Source: Hirudinaria manillensis (taxonomy: Eukaryota; Annelida; Clitellata; Hirudinida; Hirudinidae). From it: a stretch of 64,000 bases of DNA. The stretch's first letter is position 1; every line of letters begins with the position of its first letter. The stretch spans positions 1-64,000 of the forward strand of contig CM067537.1 in NCBI GenBank assembly GCA_034509925.1, in the 5' to 3' direction. Of this stretch, positions 27,742 to 40,597 are shown one piece after another. The position numbers and the translations under genes were made by a program. The notes below the pieces were generated by a model, which was not told the DNA's origin, did not search any database, and saw only the letters and a program-made list of their open reading frames with translations.

Positions 27742-30700
27742 ATGGCCGGAGACACAAGTAGGAGCAAATCAGACGAGGCAAGTCACCCGGTGGTATCTAT
27801 GCTGAGAGAACTAGATGAAAGTTTTATTAGTCAATCTAATCTTGATGGTTTCTTGGAATTTTTGACTCTCACGAGTTCGCTTTATGACGGAAATAACGAT
27901 ATAAACACCATGACGAAGTTTATCAAAAGGTATGTTCTACATGGGTCTATTGTGTAAAGCATTCTCTATAAAAACATTTTAAAAAGGTATTTTTAATAAG
28001 CTCGAATAGTACGGGTGGTTGCCATGAAGGCCACTAATATATATTTGAGGATTATTAATTCCAGATATGTCGACTACCAAGTATTTGTCGATACCTGTTC
28101 TCACAATGTTGAGCAACGCGGTGCGATTTTCCGGTCACTGGACATATCAGAGGAAAAGAAAAATATATTTTATAAAAGCTTGGGTCAAATTTCGTTCTCC
28201 AATTTAGTACTTTCAAAAGAAATTAAATGGACTGCACTTAAGGTAATAGATGCATATAATGATGATATTAATAACAATAATAACAATATTTCCAAAGCTC
28301 TTCGTTTCCTCGACATCAGGCAAACGAGGATTGGCAAAAAATTTCTGTAGGACAGTTCAAAATGGTTTATAAATAGTTCAGGATGTTGGAAAACTGACAT
28401 TTATGATTAAAATAACTGAAACTGAAATTATTGAAGAAAAAGGGGAAGACGAATAAACACCCTTTAGTAAAACTTGAAGTAACTAAACAGATTACGTAAT
28501 GAATATCGATGAAAATAAATACACAAAACAACAGAAAAATGGAGCAATTTGAAAAATTGTTACAAAATAAGGTTGAAACCTCTGCAACAACTGATTTTGG
28601 GAAAGTTAGGGGCTCAAACACAAAATTGGAAGCATTAATGATAGACGGAGAAAGCAGAATTACATCATAATCTATAGTTGGAGGAAGACTTTGCTGCTCT
28701 AGATGTTCAGATAGAGGAAAGAGCTTTTTTGTTATCCTGTTGAAAGTTGAAAAGAACTAAATAAAAAGAAAATGGATAAGTAGATCATTGATGTTTTTCG
28801 AATTGGGAAGAAGGCAGAAAGTGAAATTTGATAGTCAATGTTCAAAAAAATGATCTTGTAGGACAGTAGCAGTTAGTATCAATTATAGTACATTGAAACC
28901 TTCTGTAAGGTTATCCTAAGACTTCTTTTGTCCAAAGAAGTCGTGGAAAACTGTAAGAATCGTTTTGCAGGCAAACCTAATAAAATAAAAAGTCAGTTTA
29001 AAGTTTTAATAAAAGTTAGTAACAAAGATGGAAGTAACAGGGGGTTGTCCAAATAACAAAAGTACCTGATGACTTACATGATGTAGCTCACAGAAGAAAA
29101 GAGAAATGGAATTCACCAAGAAAATCATTTTTCGCTGTTGTTGACCTTAAAATATTTTTTAGTTTTGATATGTCGCAGACCCATTGATATCCCTAGCCAT
29201 GATATGGGGCTTTAATAAATATAGGGATGAGGTTTTTTTTTATATATATTGCTTGCTTGCTAATTTTTATCGGGAAGATAAATTTGTGAAACCATAAAAA
29301 CTTATAATTGTTTTAAATATGCTGGTTGATTTCATAGTTTTTTGTAGGAACAGTTTTATCTGGAGACATCTCCAATATTCAACAAATTTGACTCAACTGA
29401 AAAACTTAATCCAATGAAAGTTCTGAGACAAGTTGAGGGTACTCAGGGAAGCCTCTGGACTTTTAGAGAAAAATTGGTACAGGCATATCTTGCTGCCTTC
29501 TACCAGGTGAATAAAATACTTGGTGAGTCAAGGTTTATAATCATTAAAAAGTTTTTATATTTTCTGAGAGATATGTTCCTTTAATAGAGGCTGCATCCTC
29601 AAGAGTCAAAAGGAAGCTTATTGGTAAGAAACTGACTCAGAGCATCAAAAGGATGCCCTTAACATTTGACATGTGGCTCATGACATTTGGATTAGCATTG
29701 GAACACAGTTCTCTCAAGAGTCATCTGCGTGAGATTGCTTCTGAATTCTTTGGCATCTGGAAGTCCTCTTTCATGGAGCTGTCCCCTCGATCAACTTTAA
29801 AGAGTGGACAGCGAATTAACAAAATTTCAATGGGTGGGAATGAGGTGATAATGACATTTCTCTAAATTCTAAAGGTTTATGTTTTTAAACTTGGAAGTTT
29901 TTTTGAATACATTTTTAGTCAAGGTTAAAGGATTTGTTAGAATGGATGAAATTGATTAATTGTGCTAGGGATTAGTGGATTAATTCTTTAACGTTGATAC
30001 GTACATGTATTTGTTCCACAGGTTGCATGCTCTGTTAATGATCATCTATCATGCTTTTTTGTTGAGCTGATCTATGAGACCTCAAATGTAGACAATCTTG
30101 TGACATTCAGCAACAGGTATAATATGGTTTATCATGGCTATGAATTAACAAAGGGCTGCTTACTATACTGACTTAGATAGCATTTCAAAAAAATACAGTA
30201 GTTTAATGTTTGGGTCATACTACAGATGCTTGGTTTCTCAAGGAAGACAACGCGCTATTAATTATTTGATCAGTTTTTTTTGTGACATCAAGTTTTAAAT
30301 GATTTCTCTTTAATTATTTGTGATATTCAATTTTTGTTAAGTTTATTTTAAAAAGCAAGACTCAAACAAGTAAACTGGACTTCCACTTTCATGGCAGCAT
30401 ATTGGAGAATGAGTCGATAAATTACTCAGGGTTGAATATATCTAAGGGAAGAGCCCTTTACTGCCTTCATGCAATTGGTGGCTTCCTAACCTTCTGTCCT
30501 GTCATCTATGGCATTCATCTGACTGACATGAATATCAATGAAGGGAACATAAAAGCAATTCTGGAGCCCCTCATTAAAACACCTATAAATGATATACAAG
30601 TATGTAAAGTCTCATTTTTCTGTTTTCGGATGTTCTTTAATACTGCTTAAATTATTTTGCAAAGGGATTAAAAATTCATAATTTTAAGGAAGTGAGCCCT

Positions 30701-32806
30701 AATACTACTAAAATTGTCCTACACATTTATTAATAAGTGTAATTCATATCATTTGTGTGGAGATACTAGTCTACGAGGTTCTGGTTTGTGAACACAATGT
30801 GTAGTGACTGTTGCCCTCAACTGTCACTTCCAGGAAAGACTGAGCTAATTTGATCTTTAAAGTGCAATGAAAATTTGAATATGAAATTGGTGGTCTGCTT
30901 AATCACTAAAGTGAAATTTATTGTGGACTTTACTCAGCTATCTGTCCATTTCTCTATTTAAATACATTGACATTTAAAGTACATTGTTGTATTGAAAGAA
31001 TGGAATGATGATCGTCATCAACATTATTTAGGTGCTGAATCTGAGTAACAACAATATTGGCTACAAGGGCACCAGGGTCCTGTTTCGTTTTTTTGTTCGA
31101 GCATCCGATCTCACTCATCTGGACATGAGTAGTTGCAACCTTGGGGACAGAGGAATATCCCTCATTGTTCAGACGTTCATTTGCATGCCACTTGTTTACA
31201 TCAATCTCTCAAGCAATGAGATTGGTTACTGGATTTATAGAGATTATTTATTAAACAATTACTTACGTTTGTGCAACAAACATAGATAGAATTCATTTTG
31301 CAGGAGAATTTGGATCTAAACTGTTATCGAAGAATCTCTGCTATGTCCCTAGTTTGGAGTGGTTGGATCTCTCCAACAATGATCTTGGAGCTGGAGCTAT
31401 TCTACTTGCTTCAGTTATGAGCAAGCTGCCTTGTCTGAGATTTCTGAATTTGGGCAGCAACAAAGTAGATGATGAAGGAGCTGTAGCTTTGGCACTACTC
31501 ATAGAAGAGTCTTCAACAATGGAGGAAGTGGTAATCTCGAGGAATATGATTTCAGGAAGAGGCTGTCGAGCACTTGCTGAGAAGGTTACCAGAAGCAAGA
31601 GTCTCAAAAGCTTGGATGTCAGAAACAATAAAATACCAAGTTCAGGTAGAATTTCCCAAATAGAATAGCTAGTGCTTTTGCAATTACAGGCTCTCATTTC
31701 TTGCATCCTGGCATAGTGTCTATGGTCTTCTTATAATATTTTAAATCTGAAATATAACACTAATCTGAAAATAATGTATTTTTGATAGAACAAAATGGTG
31801 AATCCATAAATGATATCTAACAGGAGTTATAAAATTGCGGAAAGCAGCTCGGTCTCACGGGACATTGCAAGTATCTACGTGGGAACAGAATCCTGCTTCC
31901 GACTTAGGTAAGCAAGCTGAGGAAGGAGACACAGAGATGGAGCAACTTTTAGGGAGACTAGACTTCCAGCTCTCCATAGCTATCTCTAAAGTAATTGAAC
32001 AATTGTCATTATTAAATTCAGCAACATTTTTTGAGTTATTTCCAGCCAATAAGCATGGACGACACAGGTAGTTAGATAGTTTCATCTTACCACCTAACAA
32101 GGGCTATTGTGAGGATTAGGGACGGGTTCGATGTAACCCCTTAATGTATCAAGAAAAAAACAATTTTCAAGCTAGTCTGCACCGAGTTAAGCCATACTCT
32201 TTATTAAGCAAGCAGATTGTTGCTGGTGTTGTAGGTTTGCTTAATAAGATTTACCATGCAAGTTTGTCATTATAACCATCAACCAATCAAACGTCAGTGA
32301 TGTACTGATGCAAAATTAAGGTTAGTGGGGGTGCTCTGTATGCCAAGGTAAAGGAGGGTGTGTCCAATCCTTCTGCAGTGATGGTGACCAATTCAAAGCT
32401 CGATAATCGGACAAGTCTTGCCATGGATTCAATTTCCATTGCCAATGGAAATGATATTCACGAGGTGAGTGAGACGCATTGTAAATGTTTAACTTCTGCA
32501 GCACTCTTATGCAAGTCTTGCACATCTCTGCTTTAGATTGTCAGTGGAGAATCACAGAGTTCCCTAGAGGAGGGCAAGTGCTTTGCTGCTTGCAGAAACA
32601 TTAGAAACTATGAGGCCACTTACAAAGATTTAAAGCAGAAGTCAAGTCCAGTTGGGATTAAATCAGCCTCTGCAGGAAAAATCAACTTAAGGAGATTTGT
32701 TAGCCTTCAAAGAAAGAGCATGTCTAGGATTTGGTCAAAGGAAATAATTCCAGACGAACAAAATGAAGAACAAAAGAAAGAGTCACAACCATTTGACACT
32801 GCTTAA
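27742..32806 (+). CDS. Leucine-rich-repeat protein, 750 residues, unnamed
   Basis: Eleven exons join in frame from ATG to TAA: 27742-27929, 28065-28242, 29348-29522, 29588-29844, 30022-30116, 30356-30599, 31032-31224, 31304-31645, 31824-31990, 32321-32464, 32537-32806. Residues 1 to about 300 form a helical, non-repeat N-terminal region without a motif I recognise. From about residue 330 to 560 there are ribonuclease-inhibitor-type LRRs, for example VLNLSNNNIGYKGTRVL, LEWLDLSNNDLGAGA, LRFLNLGSNKVDDEGAVAL and LKSLDVRNNKIPSSG. The tail of about 190 residues is polar and charged, Ser- and Lys-rich. There is no signal peptide or membrane helix, so it is probably cytosolic or nuclear. RI-type LRRs usually bind proteins. 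I could not place it in an orthologue group; an LRRC-type scaffold is possible. Internal exon edges could shift by a few bases. Confidence 0.88.
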
Positions 32807-33036
32807 AACTTATATGTGACACCTCTTCAGGTTTCAATCAATATGGCCATGTTTAGGGGCCTATGGACTTTGAGATATGATGACTGCATGCCTAACAGTA
32901 TAAGCATGTTTGTTTCTTTCAAATTTAAGGAAAATTAAAGTTTTAGAGTTTTATAAATGAATGTTTAAAATCAGTGCAATCTTTTAATAGTGGAAATCAG
33001 TCCTACAATCCATCTACAGTCTCTGTTGTGAATTCT
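32807..33036. other. Convergent 3' region between the LRR gene and the U1A/U2B'' gene
   Basis: 230 bp between two stop codons facing each other. Both 3' UTRs must overlap or lie here. AATTAAAG at about 32933 is a possible poly(A) signal for the LRR gene. Confidence 0.5.
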
Positions 33037-34769
33037 TCACTTCTTTGCAAATGCCACTTGCATCAGGTGGCTGGGAGTCATTTTGAATCCATTGAGAGAC
33101 TCTTTGGCCTGACCAGCTTGAGCTTCATTTTCGTACTCGACAAAGGCGATGTCGGAACGTCCGGGCACGAGACGTACCTCTTTAAATCCGGAGTATCTGA
33201 AAGAACAAAGCATCGAAATGTAGTCAATGTTGGTGCTGAAGGTTATGACGAGAAAGTGTTTAGAAATTGGACAGCTCTTAAATTCACGCAATGCAAAACA
33301 GATCAGCTCACTGGGTGAAAAGCATCGAGAGCATTACTTCTGACGTTTCCTCAGGAAGGTTGGACAAAAAGAGGATGTTATGAGTGGATTCATCACTGAT
33401 ATCGTAAGCTGTTCCTGGTCCCATTGGCTCTGTAATTTTGAAGCAAAGTTGAATCCGTGTAATAAACGTTATATACTAGTACAGATGTAAGTTTCTAGTA
33501 GAATAGGACTTAGCAAAATAGTGCCTTAAACATATTAAGCTCCAACCTTCTCCATTACCAACGACCTGTTGAGTACCTATAGCGTGAGACGTGGCCCTGC
33601 TGGGTAAGAAATGGCAATATTGACTTGATATATTAGTATCAACAGCTTGATGTTATATGAGATTCATTACATTATTGCATTCTAAATATAAATATAAAAT
33701 ATAAATTTAGATCAACAGCAATTGCATCACAAATAGTAGAGTATTTCTTGGCAAACTTTAAAAGAAGTTCTTTAACTCATTAGTCCTTTAAAATAGTTCA
33801 AAAGCTACTTTAGAAATAACAGTTTACCTAGATTTTTTCTTCTTTGGCTTGGTCTGTTCTTCATCATCAGGCTTTCTCTTAGTTTTCTCAATGAATGGAT
33901 TCTTGAGTCTTGCTACAGCCTCTGATTCCTTCTTTGAATATTGTATCCTCTAAGTAGGTATGGACAATACTTCAGTTAATTGACAATTTGGAAAGAATAT
34001 ACTATTTCAATTCACTTCAGCAAATATTTAAAGTGCCTTTTTTACCCTTAGCCCTAGGATGTTAAGGCACTATAATGCACTATAGCACAGACACATTCGA
34101 ATACAATAAAATGAAATAATGTGAATAAAAGACAAAGAGGATTAAAAAATTAAGAATATAGAGAACAATTATGATTTTATAATCATAATGAAAGTTTTTG
34201 GTAATACAGTGACAAAAATTAACAGTTTAAAAGTCGTTTCGCATTTTGAAATGATTTGCAAGTGCCAATTACCATCGGTTTGTCATAGAAAGGAAAATTA
34301 TTCAATGCTCTCATGGCCAAGTTGGCACTCGATATCTCACTGTAGACGATGAATGCCTGCCCTCTCGCACTTTGAGTTTTCATGGCCACAATGTCTAAGA
34401 TTTTTCCAAACTGAGAGAAGAGTTCAAACAGTGACCTTTTCAGTTCTGCACAAATACAATAAGCATTCATAATATGTTTAGGGTTAGTTTTGTGCAAATG
34501 CAAATAAAGCAATATCAACTATTTTTTGATAATAATTTGCAGAATTGAAGTCCACCAATTGAAATTTTCTAAATTTGGCTACTAGTAATGGCAGTACTTG
34601 AAACAATTAACGTTTATATAGCTCCAGCTGGGTTTAAGCACATTTGGATAACGTTGAAACATATAAAGTCATTAAATTAAAAAAAAAAGTTTAATGACTG
34701 CACACCATCTTTTTTGACTTTGTCGTTCAAATTGTTGACGTAAAGAGTGTAACTGGGTCTGATATCCAT
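33037..34769 (-). CDS. U1A/U2B''-family spliceosomal RNA-binding protein
   Basis: Six exons join in frame to 228 residues: 34706-34769, 34273-34445, 33828-33949, 33547-33596, 33312-33429, 33037-33196. Human U2B'' has 225. RRM1 (about 1-90) begins [20 protein letters not shown], with RNP2 LYVNNL and RNP1 RGQAFIVYS, then [19 protein letters not shown], the U1A/U2B'' signature. A Lys-rich linker (KPKKKKSR) acts as the likely nuclear signal and is short, as in U2B'' and Drosophila snf rather than human U1A. RRM2 (about 150-228) has [20 protein letters not shown] and [20 protein letters not shown], ending VAFAKK. It binds U1 and/or U2 snRNA stem-loops. Many invertebrates have one dual-purpose gene, so I do not choose between SNRPA and SNRPB2. 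Confidence 0.96.
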
Positions 34770-36192
34770 ATCTTAAATCTTTTGGAAGAATAATTTCCTG
34801 GCCTGACCTGATGATGGCTAAAATGTTACCGACGCTCAATTAGTTATTATTAATTATTAATACCGACTAATCATTAGTCGTCATAATGCTCATATTAATG
34901 AATCAAACCTTTGCCTAAAATACAACAAGATCGGTCCACAACAATAAAAGTCCGTACCCCGGCACTCCAAAATCGCTCCAGGCAAAGCTTCTAAAAAGGC
35001 GTATTTTCATAAATACAATAAACTTTAAGAAAGTTGTTTACATAAAATGAAGTATTAATTTTAATAGTTGAAAATATTTTTATAAAAGATATACTTGAGT
35101 TTTTTAATTTAATATTTGGGAAATTCAAACTTTATGGAAACAAAAATTAGAGTGAATTCATCAGATATACAATTTTGGATAACTTCAAAGTAGAATATGC
35201 CTCAACCGCAAATTTTTAGACCTTACCATTAATGGCAACAACTCCTAGCTTTCCGCCAGGCGCCTAGCCAAGGAACACTAAGACGGTTAATCGTCATGCG
35301 CTCATCTTCTGAATTGGAACTCTTTCACTAGCTTCAGCCTCCAGGTGAGCTCCTGTCCAACTTTTGGGGAGTTGAGAAAAACGACAAGAAACGCCCACAC
35401 GTAGTGCCCACACACGAAATATTGAAAGCAGGTACCTCCTAACAATCGTTATGATAGATCAGCCGCGCTTACTATGTCATAACTTGATCGATAGTTGGGA
35501 CAACTGCAATCCACCGCCTCATTAATTATCACATATCCCACTTTAGAAACTGCGTACGATTCAGCACGAAACCGTTCGTCTTGAGATTGAGGATGATGCC
35601 TCTCTACCTGATGATCCCGAGAGCTCCGACTCTAGCAACAGAATAGTCTAATTAATTTTGCTTACCATTACCAGGCATGGTGCGAATGGCATCTTTACGG
35701 ACAACACACTCCCTTCATGCTCCGTATATGAAACTTTGAGACCAGTCTTCAAACTTCCTCATGCCAAAGACCATGTTCTTTCTTGCAAGGTCCACATTTT
35801 TCGATTATGGAACACTACCATACCTCCGAATGGTTCGATTTCTTCAAGGCTAGTCTCAAGATCCATCCACATGCAGCAGCCATGGTCCAAGAGCATCTAC
35901 CTCTAATGCTTATGGCATTTTAAAAATACACTTATTATTTTGAAATGGAGCCCATGGTAATGGACCCTCCTGCCTAAATTGCAACCAATTCATAAATTCC
36001 AACTAAATGTACTAGAAATTTACCTCAAACTGCAATCAATTCTCAACCATTCAGCTTTAATTTATTTGAAGTCCTAATTAACAAGCTACAATGACAGAAA
36101 AATCAATCAGTAGTTGGCATAAGCAAAGCATTCATACTAGCAATTATAAATTCTTTAACAGCTTAAACAGTTGAAGTCTGATCTAAGTAAAC
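34770..36192. other. Intergenic region with a possible terminal exon
   Basis: On the + strand an ACTTTAG acceptor at about 35543 opens a 34-codon frame rich in Glu, Asp and Ser, ending LPDDPESSDSSNRIV then TAA at about 35652. A CAG/GTGAGC donor occurs at about 35343. These could be the last exons of a + strand gene whose start I could not find. A further frame at 35658-35906 is unrecognised. Confidence 0.3.
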
Positions 36193-37882
36193 TCAGTGGT
36201 TATCTAATATCACAGTCTTATAATTTGTGTAACAGCTAAATTCATTGGCAAGATTGTTACAATGCATAGGAATGAAGTCGCACTTTGTGACCTGCAGGAG
36301 CTCTAAAGCCACTTCTTCCATAACAGCACCTATAATTATAAGATTAATGTATACAAATTATCAAAAATAGTTTAAATCAAAGGCAAGCGTATCATGGCAG
36401 ACCCTAGTCACATAAGTACACAAGCTAAAATTCTAAACAATCATCATTTGCTAATGGTTTCGATTTCTTAAGTTTTAACAATCAATCTATTTTCCTTTGT
36501 TTATCAGATGTAACAAAATTGTATTTAACTAAGCAATATTTATTCTATGATAATGATTATACTCTTTTAGGTTTGTTTTTGCAGTTTCCCATAAATGCTA
36601 GAGGTTTGCCTTTATAAATAAATAAAAACCTGTGCACAGAATGATCTTTTCCTTTGTGAGAAATTTTGTAGTTTGAGTACATTTTTCAAGACATTCTCTA
36701 GATAAAAATGGAGGATCAAGAATCACAAGGTCAAAAGAATTTTGCAACTCTTTTGATAGATCCAGAGGCTCTTTATAATCATAGAAAATAAAGTTTTCAC
36801 TGAAGAGGACTTCAAACCTTCTGTCATATTCAAAACAGCAACCATTTATTGAGTGGTGAGGGCTTATTTTTTTGATCATGGTGAAGACTGAAGGACATGA
36901 AACACAGGCTATTCTTAAGAATAAAAAATCAGAACCAAATAAATATATTTTGCATTTGAATTTCATGTATCAGTACTGGAACTTAATCCATGAAGTTACG
37001 TCGTGCCACTTCACAATAACTCGGTTAAGAACACGACAAACACACCGGGTGGCTTCTGCTTTTTATCGATCGGAAATGTGCCGAGGGTGCAAACGTGCAA
37101 TCTTCTGGGCTCTGCATGAAAAAAATTGCTAAACAAAGTTAAGACTCAAACCTTCCCTGCACACCAACAACAGCTAAGGCTTCTTCTGCTAATAACTTTG
37201 AAGTGACATCATCATACCAAAACTGGCTCAGTTGCTAGTAAAGTTCATAGAAAAATATTGTAAAAAAAATTATAAATCCAATCTACAAATACCTCAAAGG
37301 TTGACAAACTCATGTGAGTTACCATAGAAATAGGGACAAGAAACGTAAGAAGCAAATTCCAATAATAACCTTCCAACATAAAATCATGAAATACAATTAT
37401 AAATTAGTAAAACAACACAAACATGTATCTACAAATATGCTATAAGGTTGGCTAATTATATATTAAAGTTCAGCCATTACAATGATGACCACAAACCATT
37501 GATTGCTAGAAATTAAATGAATCATTTAACACAAAATCATATTTTATGACACTGTTTATCAGCCACTTATGACAGATCAAATTGTAGCCACTTATGACAG
37601 ATCAAATTGTAGCCGCTTAGTGACTCCATTAATGTTTGAGAAGTAATTGCTTTTTATTCTCTGAAATTACAACGGGAGTCCATGCCACTTTGAAAAAGAA
37701 ATCTAGTATCTAATCTTTAACGTAATCTGTTATAATTTCGAACCCACCCAATCTTCACCAGGCATAATATTTCTCTCAATATACGAAATTTGACAACAAT
37801 TTTTCAAGTCATCTTTTCTGTAGAATTCCTGAAGAGCTTCATAAGCTTCTGTTGATAGGCGTGGTTCGTCGTCAAACTCCAT
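36193..37882 (-). CDS. EEF1AKMT1: EEF1AKMT1-like protein-lysine methyltransferase (N6AMT2 family)
   Basis: Four exons join in frame to 212 residues: 37748-37882, 37152-37234, 36630-36913, 36193-36329. Human EEF1AKMT1 has 214. Family hallmarks follow in order: LSTEAYEALQEFY near residue 10; QLSQFWYDDVTSKLLAEEAL near 47; RIACVSCPSVF near 73; FEYDRRFEVLFSENFIFYDY; the catalytic-type DPPFLSRECLEK near 135 (family DPPY/F); and KIILCTGAVME, ending NLANEFSCYTNY. It transfers methyl groups from S-adenosylmethionine to a lysine of translation elongation factor eEF1A in the cytosol. An upstream in-frame Met would add about 16 residues, but the chosen Met opens the MEFDDEPRLS match. Confidence 0.94.
37560..37618 (+). 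repeat. Two tandem copies of a 28-bp sequence
   Basis: AGCCACTTATGACAGATCAA plus AATTGT is repeated exactly twice, followed by the start of a third altered copy (AGCCGCTTAG). It lies downstream of exon 1, inside the methyltransferase intron. Confidence 0.85.
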
Positions 37883-38269
37883 CTGACACCGATCAACACA
37901 AACACGAAAACAAAATAATCGAATTTTCATGGGGCGTAACAATACTGTCAGCAAGAAGGTGCTATTTGTTCGTTACTAGAAAATTAAATTAAAAGTATAT
38001 GTTTGTACATATGGAACATTGGGTATTACACTAAGTATTATAACTAATATGCTAAATATTTGATACATTTGATACCAAAATAAATTACCCAGTTTATCTA
38101 TTTCACAATTTTTAGATAAAATCTTTCTTCACTTTCTTCACGTAACTTAATAAATACCGATATATATTTCAATCGAGAACTTAAGTAACTGATCGTCTCC
38201 TAAAATAATCTAGTCATAGTGTGGATGGGGCTCATTTAGAATAATTTGTTATAATGGTTACAAAACAAA

Positions 38270-39660
38270 AAAATGAAGATGTTGGACTTCAACAGATTGC
38301 TGAAATTGCTCAAGTTGATGCGGAAAAAGTTATTGTTGAAGTTGATAGGGAAGAGGTTGTTGTTATAATTGACGATTATTAACTTATTTTTGGATTTGAC
38401 GAGGAAGTTGTTTCTGCTGGAGTTGATGAGGAAGAAGTTGCTGTTGGAGTTGATGAGGATGTTGTTGTTGGAGTTGATTAGGATATTGTTGATGGAGTTG
38501 ACGAGGAAGTTGTTGTTTAAGTTGACGACGAAGTTGTTGTTGGAGTTGATGAGGAAGAAGTTGTTGTTGGCATAGAAGTGGTGGATTTAGTTGTTGGCAT
38601 AGTTGTGGTGGATTCAGTTGTTGTTGAAGTTGACGACGAAGTTGTTGTTGGAGTTGATGAGGAAGAAGTTGTTGGCATAGAAGTGGTGGATTTAGTTGTT
38701 GTTGGAGTTGACGACGAAGTTGCTGTTGGAGTTGAAGAGGAAGTTGTTGTTGGAGTTGATGAGGAAGTTGTTGTTGGAGTTGATGAGGAAGAAGTTGTTG
38801 TTGTTGGCATAGAAGTGGTGGATTTAGTTGTTGGCATAGTTGTGGTGGATTCTGTTGTATTTGGAGTTGACGAGGAAGTTGTTGTTGGAGTTGAAGAAGT
38901 TGTTGTTGAAGTTGACGACGAAGCTGTTGTTGAAGTTGATGAGGAAGAAGTTGTTGTTGTTGGAATAGAAGTGGTGGATTCAGTTGTTGTTGGCATAGAA
39001 GTGGTGGATTTAGTTGTTGGCATAGTTGTGGTGGATTCTGTTGTATTTGGAGTTGACGAGGAAGTTGTTGTTGGAGTTGAGGAAGTTGTTGTTGAAGTTG
39101 ACGACGAAGCTGTTGTTGGAGTTGATGAGGAAGAAGTTGTTGCTGGAGTTGATGAGAAAGAAGTTGTTGTTGTTGGAATAGAAGTGGTGGATTCAGTTGT
39201 TGTTGTAGTTGACGACAAAGTTGCTGTTGGAGTTGACGAGGAAGTTGTTCTTTCAGTTAGTGAGGAAGGAATTGTTGTAATAGAAATAGTCATTGCAGCA
39301 TTGGATGTCGAAGATAGAGAATTTGCAGAAAATGAAGGCGATTTGAACGTTGAAAGAAATGTCATCAGAGGTCCTCCGTTTAAATTTGTTGTCGGGTTTT
39401 TTAAAATTTCTGATGTTGTGAAATTTGAAGTTAAGGTTTTTGTTGTGGTCGTTCTTGCGTTCTCAATTGCTGGATGAAATAATAAGCAAACTTCTATCAT
39501 TTAATTCTTTCTAATTAGTTATGACTATTAAGAATATAATTTTTAATAAAACATAGAATTTTTCGTAACCTTTCGAAGTTCCAACGAAAATAGCTACAGG
39601 AACCGTAAAAGCCGCAATTGTTAACAATATAACGCAAACGATGGTCGAAACCACGGCCAT
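38270..39660 (-). CDS. Ser/Thr/Pro-rich mucin-like membrane protein with N-terminal membrane anchor
   Basis: Exon 1 (39570-39660) starts MAVVSTIVCVILLTIAAFTV, one long hydrophobic helix after a very short N-terminus. It splices in phase 1 to exon 2 (right end 39469), which opens AIENARTTTTKTLTSNFTTS and continues as low-complexity SSSTPTTT units with STTSIPTTT variants. This is the sequence of a densely O-glycosylated ectodomain. The frame stops at 38517-38519 while the DNA repeat continues to about 38270, so the repeat tract is longer than the present coding part; the stop may be a recent truncation. The plan (short tail, helix, Ser/Thr repeats from exon 2, phase-1 intron) matches the large mucin-like gene at 58586, so the two may be related. 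The opposite strand is also open across the repeat, which is a by-product of composition. Confidence 0.75.
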
Positions 39661-40597
39661 TTCTTTTGTCGATTCCTTGCCTGACGAAACATGAAACCGT
39701 AATGTTCAAACAATTACGCGCATATCATTTTACCAACAAAATTTCCGATGTAAATATGATACATACTTTTATAAAGATGAAGATTCGATTTTGTATTTTG
39801 GAAGCTTAAACTGGAAAAAAGGTTGGAAGTAACGAAATTACTAGAAAGTTAAAAGAGGGAGTTATTTCAGATATTTAAATCGAGAAAGAAGTCATGCATA
39901 ACCAACTACAGATTGTCTTACTAGAAAAGGCAAAGTCAGCAGTAAAAGAATTAGCCAGTAGTAGATTTGAGGATGTAAAAATCACGGCACGACTTCAAAA
40001 ATCGCGCACCGCCTTGAATCGATGAGTCGCCGTTCGAACAGTTTCAAATCGACAGCCACATTCCATGAATGTTGACTCCGGAAGAGGGAGGTAAATCTTC
40101 TTAACTCCTCACAAACGACGACGATCTTGTTTTTATTGATATCGACAATCTCTTGCTGTAACAATGCTAAATTAGCACTAAAAACCGTTGATTAGTCAAT
40201 CTTCACCGCTTCTATTGAACTCCTTTTTGAAAATGTCTCCTTTGTGCACTTCACCGATCTGCTAACAAATAAATTCCACGAGTTTAGACATACATGTGTA
40301 AGATGGAATCGATTGCTTTGCAAGATTGGTATAATTCACGAATAAACTAATGATTAATCATTGACGTATAACCTGGGATACACACATTGTCTCCCCGAGT
40401 AATGGGGAGAGACATGTCCCTCTCTCCTTATTGCCTCAACTGATCCCAATCCATCTAAGTAGAGGTGACTGGCTTTTCCGAGCAAGACACGTAAAGGCAG
40501 TTAATTAAGTCACAACAATTATCTTTCGTCGAGCTAATAATTGGCGTATGGAGCGCATTTATTGAAACTAAAAATTCAATTTAAACGTTGCTAATTC
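39661..40597. other. Intergenic DNA
   Basis: No gene recognised. A hairpin GTCTCCCC - GAGTAAT - GGGGAGAGAC lies at about 40388-40413, of unknown meaning. Confidence 0.4.

Noticed and set aside
35658-35906. + strand 82-codon frame considered as a transposase remnant
   Set aside because: No catalytic triad, terminal inverted repeats or family match visible.
38578-39477. 299-codon + strand Val/Asp/Glu-rich frame
   Set aside because: Antisense to the SSSTPTTT repeat of the spliced - strand gene; low complexity only.
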